From: Terriglobia bacterium
GTDB taxonomy: Bacteria > Acidobacteriota > Terriglobia > Terriglobales > Acidobacteriaceae
Assembly: GCA_020073165.1 (NCBI GenBank)
Contig: JAIQFP010000019.1
Span: forward strand, 24,563 to 88,562
Reading direction: 5' to 3'
DNA: 64,000 nt
Made by a program: the position numbers and the translations under genes
Shown: positions 32,785 to 41,572 of the stretch, piece by piece
Position numbering within the stretch: position 1 is the first letter of the stretch
Layout: every line of letters starts with the position of its first letter
Notes under the pieces: model-generated
What the model was told of the DNA's origin: nothing
Databases searched by the model: none
What the model saw: only the letters and a program-made list of their open reading frames with translations

Positions 32785-34485
32785 ATGGCCGCGAATACGC
32801 TCGATCAACTGCTGACCCGCCTGGAGACCGCCAAGCCGCAGGTTGGCGAGATGAATCCCACCAAGCTTCGCCGCCTGCTGTTGCGCGTCGGGCGGCAACG
32901 CTTTCCAGAGGTGGGCTCGCTGGCCCGTTTTCACGATGCGCTGGTCTTCCTGCTTGCGTTCCCTCCGAATCGCACCGTTCTGCGGCTTGCCGAGTCACTT
33001 CTTGAGTCGTTTTCGCAGCGCATGTCTGCTCTCGCCGCCCGCGGCGCGGACTTCTCTGTGCTCGACAACGAAGAACTCTCCGGCATCGTCGGCACCCACC
33101 TCACTGCGTTCTGGAATTACGACGAAGTCTCCTGGCTGCTCAATCGTTTTCCCGGAAGCGTTTCCATTGTTTGGGACGAATACGAGAACACCGACCGTCT
33201 GGCCGCAACCCTTCCCCGCTTCGTGCCCTTGCTCGAGGAAGACGCCCGGGTCGAGGCCGACGTCGATTACCGGAAATGGTGGCGCACCGCCGCCGGCGGC
33301 AACGAGTTGGCGTGGCTCATCCGCCAGATTGCGCGATTGCCGATCTCTCCCGACGAGAGAGTCGAGCTGTTCGGCTCGCTGCAATTGCCTATTCGCTGGC
33401 AACTGGGATACTCTCGCGCCACTCGCACCTTGAGCAAGCGCCCGGTGCGACAAGTTTTCTACCATCGCACGCCGCTGATCCAACGCCGCGACGTGTCCCT
33501 GCCCCGCGAACTGGCGGCGCCTCCGCTGCGGCTGAAGAAGCTCTCCCGCCGCGAGGGCGGAAAGATCATCCACTTGTGCCGTGAGGCGACCACCGTTCGG
33601 TATCGTGAGCTTTACGGCACCAGTCTCGGCGACCCCGCGACGGTTCTGCAGGCCAGCGTTGGCCGCGGAGTCGAGATCTTTCTCTGGGGCCTGCTTCCTG
33701 AACGCCGTCTGCCCCTGCGCGCCTATCAAGCCGGATTCACCCTGAAGAATGGCGTGCCCATCAATTACATTGAGGGTATTTCCCTGTTCGAGTGGATGGA
33801 GATCGGCTTCAACACCTTCTACGCTTACCGCGACGGCGAAACCGCCTGGATCTATGCTCAAGCCCTGCGCATGCTGCATCAAGTGCTGGGCGTGACCTGC
33901 ATCTCGGTCTACCCGTATCAACTCGGGAGGAACAACGAAGAAGCCATCCAGTCCGGGGCGTTCTGGTTCTACCGCAAGCTGGGTTTTCGCCCCATGCAGC
34001 CGAACCTGGCCCGACTGGTTGCCCGCGAGGAGGCGAAGATTGCGGCCAACCCAGCCTATCGGACTCCAGCATCCACCCTGCGGCGCTTGGCCCAGGGCCA
34101 CGTGGTCTTCGAGTTGCCTGGAGCTTCCCGGGGCGATTGGGATCGGTTCGCCATGCGCAATCTGGGATTCGCCGTGCAGCAGCGCATGGCAGAACAATTC
34201 GATGGAGATGCCGCCAGGATGCGTGCCACATCGAGGGTCCACGTCGCGCGTGCCCTGGGAGTGCACCCGGAGAAATGGCTAGCTCCCTTGCGGACCGCGT
34301 TTGAGAACTACGCCCTGCTGCTGGCCCTCATTCCAGACATTGCCCGCTGGCCCGCAAAAGAGAAACAGCAATTGGTGGAGATCGTCGGTGCCAAGGCCAA
34401 TTCCAGCGACTCCCGCTATGCCAGACTTCTGCAAACTCATGCTGAGCTGCGGAGGTTTATCCTGGATCTGGGCTCGAAGGTATAG
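32785..34485 (+). CDS. large unrecognised protein with GNAT-like C-terminal half
   Basis: A 566-residue soluble protein that I do not recognise. Its N-terminal 250 residues are helical with LARFHDALVFLLAFPPN and DEYENTDRLAATLPRF segments. From about residue 255 there is an Arg/Lys-rich segment and then a region reminiscent of a GNAT acetyltransferase: INYIEGISLFEWMEIGFNTFY and the closing NNEEAIQSGAFWFYRKLGFRP, the usual last strands around the acyl-CoA site. The C-terminus is helical. Start ATG 32785 is placed after the divergent amidohydrolase start; longer readings overlap it. Confidence in coding is high; function is unassigned. Confidence 0.8.
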   Translation: MAANTLDQLLTRLETAKPQVGEMNPTKLRRLLLRVGRQRFPEVGSLARFHDALVFLLAFPPNRTVLRLAESLLESFSQRMSALAARGADFSVLDNEELSGIVGTHLTAFWNYDEVSWLLNRFPGSVSIVWDEYENTDRLAATLPRFVPLLEEDARVEADVDYRKWWRTAAGGNELAWLIRQIARLPISPDERVELFGSLQLPIRWQLGYSRATRTLSKRPVRQVFYHRTPLIQRRDVSLPRELAAPPLRLKKLSRREGGKIIHLCREATTVRYRELYGTSLGDPATVLQASVGRGVEIFLWGLLPERRLPLRAYQAGFTLKNGVPINYIEGISLFEWMEIGFNTFYAYRDGETAWIYAQALRMLHQVLGVTCISVYPYQLGRNNEEAIQSGAFWFYRKLGFRPMQPNLARLVAREEAKIAANPAYRTPASTLRRLAQGHVVFELPGASRGDWDRFAMRNLGFAVQQRMAEQFDGDAARMRATSRVHVARALGVHPEKWLAPLRTAFENYALLLALIPDIARWPAKEKQQLVEIVGAKANSSDSRYARLLQTHAELRRFILDLGSKV

Positions 34486-34592
34486 ACCGGCCTCCAAGAG
34501 TGTCCTTGGACCTATAAGCTAAGCCGTAACAAACACTTACCAAATATCACAGAATCATTCCAAAAACCGTAGCTTCACCTTCCAATTCCTCC

Positions 34593-34598
34593 TATAAT
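34593..34598 (+). promoter_or_regulatory. perfect TATAAT -10 before the sensor kinase operon
   Basis: TATAAT at 34593-34598, with no convincing -35 in the 16-18 nt upstream window. A GTG at 34609 lies 10 nt after the hexamer, which may mark a near-leaderless longer kinase start. Confidence 0.45.
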
Positions 34599-34719
34599 CC
34601 AAGAAGTCGTGTCTTTGTGGTTAGATACGACGCATCCCGTGCCGGCCGCCATGGCATCTAACGTGCACAGCTCACTCGGGGTTGTTTCGGTTACCCAGCC
34701 CTTGGTGTCGTTGCGGCCC

Positions 34720-37536
34720 ATGAACCGGGACTTTCAAATTCGCTTTACCGCCGGACTGCTTTTTCTCCTGACCGCGGCCGCTGCTGTTCTCGCCTGGATC
34801 AACTTCCAGAAGGAACGCGAATTCCAGATTCCTTATGACGGTGTCTGGTGGGTCGAGCACAACGGCAACCTCATTGCCGACCGGGTGGAGGCCAACGGCC
34901 CCGGTGCCAAAGCGGGTATCAAGCAGGGAGACCGTTTAGCCGCGATTGGCCAGCGTGAGGTCAACGACGTCGCGATGCTCAATCGCCAACTGTACCGGGT
35001 GGGCGCTTGGTCCAAGGCAACCTACTCAATGGTGCGACACTCGATCGCCGTGGACACGACCGTAATCCTGGTCCCGGCTGAGAGATCGCTCAACCAGTGG
35101 CTGCGGCTGATCGCGTTGATCTATCTGGGCATCGGACTCTACGTCCTGCTGCGGCGCTGGACCGCCCCGGGGTCTACGCATTTCTACATTTTTTGCCTGG
35201 TCTCGTTCATTCTCTACGCCTTCCACTACACCGGAAAGCTGAACCTGTTTGACTGGACGATTTTGTGGAGCAACGTGGTGGCCTGTCTGCTCCAGCCCGC
35301 ATTGTTCCTGCATTTTGTCCTGACGTTTCCGGAAAAACGGGGCTTCGTCCGCAAGCACCGCTGGGCGGTTCCCGCGGTGTACCTGCCGGGATTACTGCTG
35401 CTGGGGACTCATGTCCTGGCGCTGCGCTTCCTCAAGCCGACTGAAAGCCTGCGTTGGGAACTGGACCGCATGGAGATGGGTTATCTGGCCGTGTTCTTCG
35501 TGGCCGCGGCAGCTGTTCTGGTGCACAGCTACCGACGTGCCAGTACGCCGATTCTGCGGCAACAACTGAAGTGGGTGATGCGCGGCACCATTCTGGCGAT
35601 CGCGCCGTTCACGTTGCTCTACGTGATTCCTTACCTGATAGGCAAAGCGGGAATCAGTGTCTCCGTCCTGTCGCTCGGCCTCCTCCCCTTGACCTTCGGG
35701 TACGCCATCTTCCGTTACCGCCTGATGGACGTGGACCTGATCTTCAAGCGCGGCATGGTGTACACGCTGGCGGCTCTTGCCGTTGTGGGCACGTACTTCG
35801 CGGTGGTGGCGGCCGTGGCCGAACTCGTCCACACCCAGGTGCCCAGTTCCGGGCCCGCGGGTCTGGTATTGGCGATGGTGGTCACCGCGTTGCTGTTCGA
35901 TCCGGTTCGCAGGTGGATTCAGGAGCGCATCGACCAGTTCTTCTACCGCACGCGCTACGACTACCGCAAAACCCTGATCGAGTTCGGGCGTGAACTCAGC
36001 GCGGAAACCGACCTCGACAAGATGCTGGGCTCGGTGGTGGACCGCTTGTCGCGCACCCTGCTGGTCGATCGTATGGCGATCTTCCTCTCGGCCGGCGAGC
36101 CACCCCAGCGGTTCCTGCTGGCCAAGTCGTTTGGCATGACCCAGACTAGCGGCCTCGATCTGAACTTCCTCAGCGCCCCGCGCCCGGAGATGGCAGAGGG
36201 CCACCTGTTCTTCGACAACACCCGCCAGGTTCCGCGTGAAGACCAGAGCGCGCAAGACACCATCGGCAGGCTGGATCTGAACTATTACATCCCCTGCCGC
36301 GCGCAGCAGCGCACCATCGCTTTTCTCGGCTTGGGCAAGACAGTGGAAGGCGATTTCCTCTCCAGCGAAGACATTGAGTTGCTGGAAACCCTGGCCGGCT
36401 ATATCGGGATCGCCATTCAGAACGCGCGCCTCTATGCCTCGCTCGAGCAGAAGGTCGCCCAGTACGAGCGCCTGAAGGACTTTAACGAAAACATCGTCGA
36501 GTCCATCAACGTGGGCGTGCTGGCGGTGGATCTCGCCGACCGCATCGAGTCCTGGAACTCGCAGATGGAGGTCATGTACGCTCTGCCGCGCTGGCAGGCG
36601 CTGACTCGTCCGCTGAGCGAAGTGTTTCCGCCGGCTTTCGTGGAGGAGTTCTACCGGGTACGGCAGAATCCCGGCATCCACAACCTGTACAAGTTCCGCC
36701 TGGGCACGCCTACGGGCGAGAACCGCACCGTGAACGTCGCCATCGCGCCTCTGGTCACCCGGAAGTTCAACGTGATCGGGCGGCTGATCATCATGGATGA
36801 CATCACCGAGCGCGTGGAGCTGGAATCGCAACTCTCCCAGGCCGACAAGCTCTCGTCCATCGGTCTGCTCGCCGCCGGAGTCGCGCACGAGGTGAACACG
36901 CCGCTGGCCGTGATCTCCTCTTACGCCCAGATGCTCTCCAAACAACTGCAGGGAGACCCGCAGAGGGGCGCGCTGCTGGAAAAGATCACGCGGCAAACCT
37001 TCCGGGCCTCGGAGATCGTCAACAACCTGCTCAATTTCTCGCGCACCAGCGGCACCGAGTTCACCGACGTGGATGTGAACAAGATCATCACTGACACCAT
37101 GGCGCTGCTGGAACACCAGTTCAAGATTTCGAAGATCAAGGTGCAGGATGAGTTGGCCGGGCACCTGCCGCTGATCAACGGCAACCCCGGCCGCCTGCAG
37201 CAGGTCTTTCTGAACCTGTTCCTGAACGCCCGGGACGCGATGCCAAACGGGGGAACACTGCGCGTCGCTACATCGAATGGCGAGGGCGTCAGCGTGGTGG
37301 TTTCTGACACCGGCACGGGCATCGCCCAGGAACACATCCACCGCATCTACGACCCGTTCTTCACCACCAAGACGGCGCCGCAAGGCCAGCAAGGCCGGGG
37401 CACGGGTTTGGGCCTGTCGGTCAGCTACGGCATCATTCAGGAGCACGCCGGAAAAATTCGCGTGGAGAGCCGCCCTGGCGAAGGCACCACGTTTTACCTT
37501 GATTTCCCTCTGCTGAGGAAGGCGGTCAATGTCTGA
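34720..37536 (+). CDS. PDZ/7TM/GAF/PAS sensor histidine kinase
   Basis: A sensor kinase of about 938 residues. In order: a membrane helix (FTAGLLFLLTAAAAVLAW), a PDZ-like domain facing the periplasm (DGVWWVEHNGNLIADRVEANGPGAKAGIKQGDRLAAIG), about seven membrane helices (residues 130-390), a GAF domain, a PAS domain (VESINVGVLAVDLADRIESWN), then HisKA with His723 in GVAHEVNTPLAVIS and the ATPase with NLFLNARDAMPNGG, SDTGTGIA and GRGTGLGLSVSYG. It overlaps the NtrC-like regulator by 8 nt and surely phosphorylates it. The ATG at 34720 is chosen as the conserved N-terminus; starts at 34609 (GTG) and 34651 (ATG) are possible. Confidence 0.9.
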   Translation: MNRDFQIRFTAGLLFLLTAAAAVLAWINFQKEREFQIPYDGVWWVEHNGNLIADRVEANGPGAKAGIKQGDRLAAIGQREVNDVAMLNRQLYRVGAWSKATYSMVRHSIAVDTTVILVPAERSLNQWLRLIALIYLGIGLYVLLRRWTAPGSTHFYIFCLVSFILYAFHYTGKLNLFDWTILWSNVVACLLQPALFLHFVLTFPEKRGFVRKHRWAVPAVYLPGLLLLGTHVLALRFLKPTESLRWELDRMEMGYLAVFFVAAAAVLVHSYRRASTPILRQQLKWVMRGTILAIAPFTLLYVIPYLIGKAGISVSVLSLGLLPLTFGYAIFRYRLMDVDLIFKRGMVYTLAALAVVGTYFAVVAAVAELVHTQVPSSGPAGLVLAMVVTALLFDPVRRWIQERIDQFFYRTRYDYRKTLIEFGRELSAETDLDKMLGSVVDRLSRTLLVDRMAIFLSAGEPPQRFLLAKSFGMTQTSGLDLNFLSAPRPEMAEGHLFFDNTRQVPREDQSAQDTIGRLDLNYYIPCRAQQRTIAFLGLGKTVEGDFLSSEDIELLETLAGYIGIAIQNARLYASLEQKVAQYERLKDFNENIVESINVGVLAVDLADRIESWNSQMEVMYALPRWQALTRPLSEVFPPAFVEEFYRVRQNPGIHNLYKFRLGTPTGENRTVNVAIAPLVTRKFNVIGRLIIMDDITERVELESQLSQADKLSSIGLLAAGVAHEVNTPLAVISSYAQMLSKQLQGDPQRGALLEKITRQTFRASEIVNNLLNFSRTSGTEFTDVDVNKIITDTMALLEHQFKISKIKVQDELAGHLPLINGNPGRLQQVFLNLFLNARDAMPNGGTLRVATSNGEGVSVVVSDTGTGIAQEHIHRIYDPFFTTKTAPQGQQGRGTGLGLSVSYGIIQEHAGKIRVESRPGEGTTFYLDFPLLRKAVNV

Positions 37537-38968
37537 GGCAGCCGTTTTCGCGCGCCGTCCCCTGAACGAAGATTCCTCTTCGCCCGCGGGTTCGGTGCTG
37601 ATCATCGACGACGAAGCGGCCATTCGCGAGTCACTCGAGACCTTGCTGGCGCTGGAAGGCTACACCGTGGAGTGCGCCGCCAGCGGCGAAGAAGGCTTCG
37701 CACGCCTGGGTGAACGGTCTTTCGACCTCGTGCTGCTGGACCTGGCGCTTCCCGATCGCAATGGTTTGGATATCCTCAGTGAACTCCGCTCCCAAGACCC
37801 GCAGCTTTCGGTCATCATGATCACCGCCTACGGCACCGTGGAGAACGCGGTCCGGGCCATGCAGGTGGGGGCGGCCAACTTCATCCAGAAACCCTGGGAC
37901 AACGAAAAACTGCTGGCCGATGTACGCGCTGCCGTGGCGCGGCACCGGGCGGAAGAAGAGAACATCCAGCTCAAGCGGGCGCTCAAGCAGCGCTACAACT
38001 TCGAAAACATCGTGGGCAAGAGTGAGCCCATGCTGAAGATTTTCGACCTGGTGGCACAAGTGGCGCCCAGCCGTTCCACAGTCCTGCTGCAAGGCGAAAG
38101 CGGAACCGGCAAGGAACTGATCGCCAAAGCCATCCACCTGAATTCGCCGCGCCGCGACCGTCCTTTCGTCCCCGTCAACACCGGCTCCATGCCGCCGGAC
38201 CTGCTGGAGTCCACGCTCTTTGGCCACGTGAAAGGCGCGTTTACCAGCGCCATCGCCTCCAAGAAGGGACTGTTTGAAATCGCCGACCGGGGGACGCTCT
38301 TCCTTGACGAAATCGGTACCATGGGCATGGACATCCAGAGCAAGATCCTGCGTGTGCTCCAGGACCGGAAGTTCATGCACCTGGGCGGTGTACACGAGTT
38401 GCAGGTGGATGTTCGCATCATCGCCGCCACCAACGTGGACCTGAAGCAGCAGGTGCACGACGGCAAGTTCCGTGAAGACCTGTTCTATCGCCTGAACGTC
38501 ATCACCGTCGACCTGCCGCCCCTGCGCCAGCGCAAGGAGGATATTCCCCTGCTGGTGCAGTTCTTCCTCAACAAGTATTCGGCCGAGAACGAACGTCCGC
38601 TGCGGCGGATCACTCCTGAAGCGCTGCGCCTGCTGCTGACCTACGCCTGGCCGGGCAATGTGCGCGAACTGGAGAACGTGGTGGAGCGCGCCGTGGTACT
38701 CTCCTCCGGCACTGAGATTGGCCCCGAACTGCTGCCTGACCATATCTCTGGACGCAGCACCGCATTCCCGGTACCCGAACCGCGCAGCGCCGATTCTTCG
38801 CTTTTCGACATCATGGAAGACTGCGAGCGCCACGTGATCGTGGACATGTTAGAGAAATGCAACTGGAACCAGACCGATGCCGCCGAGCGCTTCCACGTCC
38901 CGCTCTCCACCCTGAACCAGAAAATCAAACGCCTGAATATTGAGATCAAGAAGAAAAACCGAGAGTAG
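37529..38968 (+). CDS. NtrC-family sigma54-dependent response regulator with GAFTSA loop
   Basis: A 479-residue regulator in three parts. The receiver domain spans residues 20-135, with acidic pocket IIDDEAA and phosphorylated Asp71, and Lys121. The AAA+ domain has Walker A GESGTGKE (189-196), the sigma54-contact loop GAFTSA (236-241, normally GAFTGA), Walker B TLFLDE (256-261) and RLNVITVDLPPLRQRKEDI. A Fis-type helix-turn-helix closes it (NWNQTDAAERFHVPLSTLNQKIKRL). It is the partner of the preceding histidine kinase and would activate sigma54 promoters. Confidence 0.94.
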   Translation: MSEAAVFARRPLNEDSSSPAGSVLIIDDEAAIRESLETLLALEGYTVECAASGEEGFARLGERSFDLVLLDLALPDRNGLDILSELRSQDPQLSVIMITAYGTVENAVRAMQVGAANFIQKPWDNEKLLADVRAAVARHRAEEENIQLKRALKQRYNFENIVGKSEPMLKIFDLVAQVAPSRSTVLLQGESGTGKELIAKAIHLNSPRRDRPFVPVNTGSMPPDLLESTLFGHVKGAFTSAIASKKGLFEIADRGTLFLDEIGTMGMDIQSKILRVLQDRKFMHLGGVHELQVDVRIIAATNVDLKQQVHDGKFREDLFYRLNVITVDLPPLRQRKEDIPLLVQFFLNKYSAENERPLRRITPEALRLLLTYAWPGNVRELENVVERAVVLSSGTEIGPELLPDHISGRSTAFPVPEPRSADSSLFDIMEDCERHVIVDMLEKCNWNQTDAAERFHVPLSTLNQKIKRLNIEIKKKNRE

Positions 38969-39068
38969 CTGCCATTGTGGGGTCTGTGTTTCCGAATCTT
39001 TGGTCGTTGGATTTGATTCTCTCCTTTGCAGTAACCGGCACTGAGGGCTGATAGCAGACGGCTTTCTC

Positions 39069-39077
39069 TGCTATAGT
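39069..39077 (+). promoter_or_regulatory. extended -10 TGCTATAGT before mlaE
   Basis: TGC followed by TATAGT at 39072-39077 forms an extended -10 element. Transcription would start near 39084, about 47 nt before the mlaE ATG. No clear -35 is needed for such promoters and none is seen. Confidence 0.5.
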
Positions 39078-39130
39078 TCCGTGAGACACGACGGCCCGCA
39101 GGACTGGCCGCCGAAGGTCTCTCCCTTCGC

Positions 39131-39913
39131 ATGGAACTGATCTCGCCCACGGAGTTCGCCCGCGATACTGTACAGGCCTTGCAGGAATACTCCGTGCTGG
39201 CCGGGCAATCCGTTGCCAACCTCTTCCGCTATCCCCGCTACATGGCGGACATGATGCAGCAAGCGGACCTGATCGGGGTGGGATCGCTGCCCATCGTAGT
39301 GCTCACGGGTTTTTTTACCGGGGCGGTGCTGGCCTTGAACAGCGCCAGCATGCTGCAGAGATTCGGGTCACTCACGCTCATCGGCCAGCTGGTTTCGGTG
39401 GGCATGGTGCGCGAATTGGGGCCGGTGCTGACCGGACTGATGGTGGCGGGACGCAACGCCTCCGGCATGGCCAGCGAACTGGGCTCCATGATCGTGACCG
39501 AGCAGATCGACGCCATGCGCGCCCTGGGCACCGATCCCCTGAAGAAGCTGGTGACCCCGCGCATGATCTCCACCGTCTTCATGTTGTTCTTCCTGACCAT
39601 CATTTCGGACTTGCTGGGACTGGTGGGAGGCGGGGTCGTTTCCACCCTTATCTTCGGGTTGGATTCCCACCAGTACTGGAGTTCGGCCTGGCAGGTTCTG
39701 GTGTTCCAGGACGTTTTTACCGGGCTCATCAAACCCGTGCTCTTCGGATTCATTATCGCGACCGTGGGATGCTATTACGGAATGTCCGCCCGAGGCGGGA
39801 CCCAGGGGGTGGGCCGAGCCACGACGCAGGCGGTGGTTGCGTCCTCGGTGTTTATTCTGCTGGTGGATTTCTTTGCCACCAAGTTGCTGATTTCGATCTT
39901 CGGCTACCGCTAA
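39131..39913 (+). CDS. mlaE: MlaE-like ABC-transporter permease
   Basis: Permease of a phospholipid or organic-solvent-resistance (Mla/Ttg2/Mce) type ABC transporter, 260 residues with five to six membrane helices. Family signatures are LIGVGSLPIVVLTGFFTGAVLAL, the cytoplasmic coupling-helix motif ASGMASELGSMIVTEQIDAMRALGTDP and GCYYGMSARGGTQGVGRATTQAVVASS. The ATPase gene follows after 3 nt. A substrate-binding MlaD/MCE protein normally comes next but is not in this window, so it must be encoded elsewhere or be lacking. Confidence 0.93.
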   Translation: MELISPTEFARDTVQALQEYSVLAGQSVANLFRYPRYMADMMQQADLIGVGSLPIVVLTGFFTGAVLALNSASMLQRFGSLTLIGQLVSVGMVRELGPVLTGLMVAGRNASGMASELGSMIVTEQIDAMRALGTDPLKKLVTPRMISTVFMLFFLTIISDLLGLVGGGVVSTLIFGLDSHQYWSSAWQVLVFQDVFTGLIKPVLFGFIIATVGCYYGMSARGGTQGVGRATTQAVVASSVFILLVDFFATKLLISIFGYR

Positions 39914-39916
39914 ACC

Positions 39917-40765
39917 ATGTCTGCACCGCCGACTGCCATTGAACAGCCAACCCGGTCCACCCAGGACGTGTCCCCGCACGTCATCGTCTTCGACAACGTA
40001 TCCATTGCCTTCGACGAAAAGGTTGTGTTGGACGGAGTTTCTTTCCAGCTCCCCCACGGCGAAACCAAAGCCCTGTTCGGAGTGGCAGGCACAGGCAAGA
40101 GCACCATCCTCAAGCTGGCACTGGGGCTGATCAAGCCGGACCGCGGAGAAATCTACGTGCTCGGCGAAAATGTGACCCGGATGAAGGAAGAAGATTTGTT
40201 CGAACTGCGGCGCAAAGTGGGCATCGTATTTCAGGAAAGCGCGCTGTTCGACTCGCTCACCGTCCGGGAGAACGTTGCCTTCCGGCTGATGGAGGAAGGA
40301 GACGTGTCAGAGGAGGAACTCGAACGCCGAGTGCGGGAAGCCCTGAGCTTCGTGGAGCTGGAACACACCCTGGATCTGTTTCCATCGGAACTTTCCGGAG
40401 GTATGCGACGGCGCGTGGCCATCGCGCGAGCCATCATCACGCAGCCCGAGATCCTGCTTTACGATTCCCCTACCGGCGGGCTGGATCCGGTCACTTCCAC
40501 CACTATCGTCGAGCTGATCGTCAAGCAGCGCGACGTCTACAAGACCAGTTCTCTGCTGGTCACCCAGCGACTGCAGGATGCGTTTATCATGGCCACCCAC
40601 TGCTTCGACCGCAAGAGTAATCGCATGGTACCGCTCCCGCCCGGTACGCGCGGGGAAGTGCCCATGGCGTTCCTCATCTTGCGCGAGGGCAAGGTCATCT
40701 TCGATGGCGATGCCCGCGAACTGGCGCAGTCGCGCGACGAGTACATCCGTGAGTTCATCTCATAG
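39917..40765 (+). CDS. mlaF: MlaF-like ABC ATPase lacking the catalytic Glu and switch His
   Basis: ATP-binding subunit partner of MlaE, 282 residues. Walker A is GVAGTGKST (55-63), Q-loop VGIVFQES (Gln106), signature LSGGM (159-163). Walker B reads ILLYDSPTGGLDP: Asp183 is kept but the following catalytic glutamate is Ser184. The H-loop, usually T-H, is VTQRL with Gln217. Both changes are expected to weaken hydrolysis strongly. The D-loop and the surrounding sequence are otherwise intact, so this is not a decayed gene. It may hydrolyse slowly or require a partner, or be an acidobacterial MlaF lineage feature. Confidence 0.88.
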   Translation: MSAPPTAIEQPTRSTQDVSPHVIVFDNVSIAFDEKVVLDGVSFQLPHGETKALFGVAGTGKSTILKLALGLIKPDRGEIYVLGENVTRMKEEDLFELRRKVGIVFQESALFDSLTVRENVAFRLMEEGDVSEEELERRVREALSFVELEHTLDLFPSELSGGMRRRVAIARAIITQPEILLYDSPTGGLDPVTSTTIVELIVKQRDVYKTSSLLVTQRLQDAFIMATHCFDRKSNRMVPLPPGTRGEVPMAFLILREGKVIFDGDARELAQSRDEYIREFIS

Positions 40766-40870
40766 GGATGGGAGAATTGAGGAACAGTCTGGACAGAAAG
40801 TAGCCAGATCCTGCCCGGCGAACGGCCCGATTCGGGATGACGTTACTTCAAACTCCCGCACTCGAAACCC

Positions 40871-40922
40871 GTTGACGACGTCATCCTGAGTGACCTTCCA
40901 GGCCGCGAAGGATCTGGCGTGT
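40871..40922. repeat. dispersed imperfect palindrome (CCTTCG/CAGGATGAC family)
   Basis: GACGTCATCCTGAGTGACCT followed by TCC, then CGCGAAGGATCTGGCG. It lies between mlaF and the convergent hypothetical gene; related copies are near 3529-3617, 4246-4277 and 11031-11058. Confidence 0.6.
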
Positions 40923-40944
40923 GTTCTTGGCAGACTCCTGGATG

Positions 40945-41412
40945 CTAGCTTGCCTTGGCCCGCGCTGCCTCCGCCGCCATCTTGCGAAACGCAGCCTGGC
41001 GTTGCTTCGTCTGCTCTAGCCGTTCGCGGCCCGCTTTCGTGCTCATGATGACCTTTTCCACATTGCCGAAGACCGTCGGACTTTTCATCTTCTCCCGCAA
41101 TTCTTTCAAGAAGGGATGAACCTTGGCGAAGATGAAGAACATCTCTCCGGAAAAGCTGCCTTCCATGAAGAGGTCCTGGTTTATGACCCCGTGCACGACC
41201 ATGGACGCAGCTAACTCCCAATAGCCGCCAACCTGACGCAGCCAGGCATTCTCCTGCGTCCCCATGGCCATCCCGACCTTCATCACATCGTCGGCATTCT
41301 CCGGCCAGAAATTCAGCCACCAGTTGCGCGCCTTGCGGATTTCCGCTTCGCGGCGCAGATCATACAGCTTGAGGATTAACTCGGCATCAGCAGTCGTCGG
41401 CTTTTTCGCCAT
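40945..41412 (-). CDS. conserved-looking hypothetical protein
   Basis: A 155-residue soluble protein of unknown family: MAKKPTTADAELILKLYDLR at the start, a WWLNFWPENADDVMKVG helix, then a helical GTQENAWLRQVGGYWELAASMVV, the EMFFIFAKVHPFLKEL segment and a Lys/Arg/Ala-rich C-terminal helix (LEQTKQRQAAFRKMAAEAARAKAS). No enzyme motif is apparent. The start is well supported: GGAGG 5-6 nt upstream of the ATG at 41412; a longer frame upstream has none. Confidence 0.7.
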   Translation of the reverse strand: MAKKPTTADAELILKLYDLRREAEIRKARNWWLNFWPENADDVMKVGMAMGTQENAWLRQVGGYWELAASMVVHGVINQDLFMEGSFSGEMFFIFAKVHPFLKELREKMKSPTVFGNVEKVIMSTKAGRERLEQTKQRQAAFRKMAAEAARAKAS

Positions 41413-41424
41413 GAGAACCTCCAA

Positions 41425-41572
41425 AAGGATTTGGTAGTTGTGAAATTCGGCAATTCTGAAATCTGGCAATCGGGTGATTCAGCAGTAATTGGATTCCAGG
41501 GCTTGTTCCGAGGTCGCAGGAAAGTTACCCGATTGCCAACTACAAGATTACCCAATCACCCCAATTTACCCG
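41425..41572. repeat. inverted ATTACCCGATTGCC array pair
   Basis: Left part 41431-41490 reads in the complementary orientation, right part 41525-41572 in the forward orientation (units ATTACCCG/GATTGCCA/AATTTACC). Perfect 12-bp inverted repeat: TGGCAATCGGGT (41464-41475) and ACCCGATTGCCA (41527-41538), separated by 51 nt. The TAA stop of topA (41566-41568) lies in the right part. It is the same motif class as 16721-16755. Confidence 0.65.

Noticed and set aside
35392..37623. 743-codon open frame antisense to the histidine kinase
   Set aside because: It mirrors the third-codon GC bias of the real gene, has no family match and no ribosome-binding site; the kinase motifs on the plus strand are unmistakable.
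37631..38833. 400-codon frame antisense to the NtrC-like regulator
   Set aside because: No recognisable domain and no start signals; explained by GC-rich third positions.
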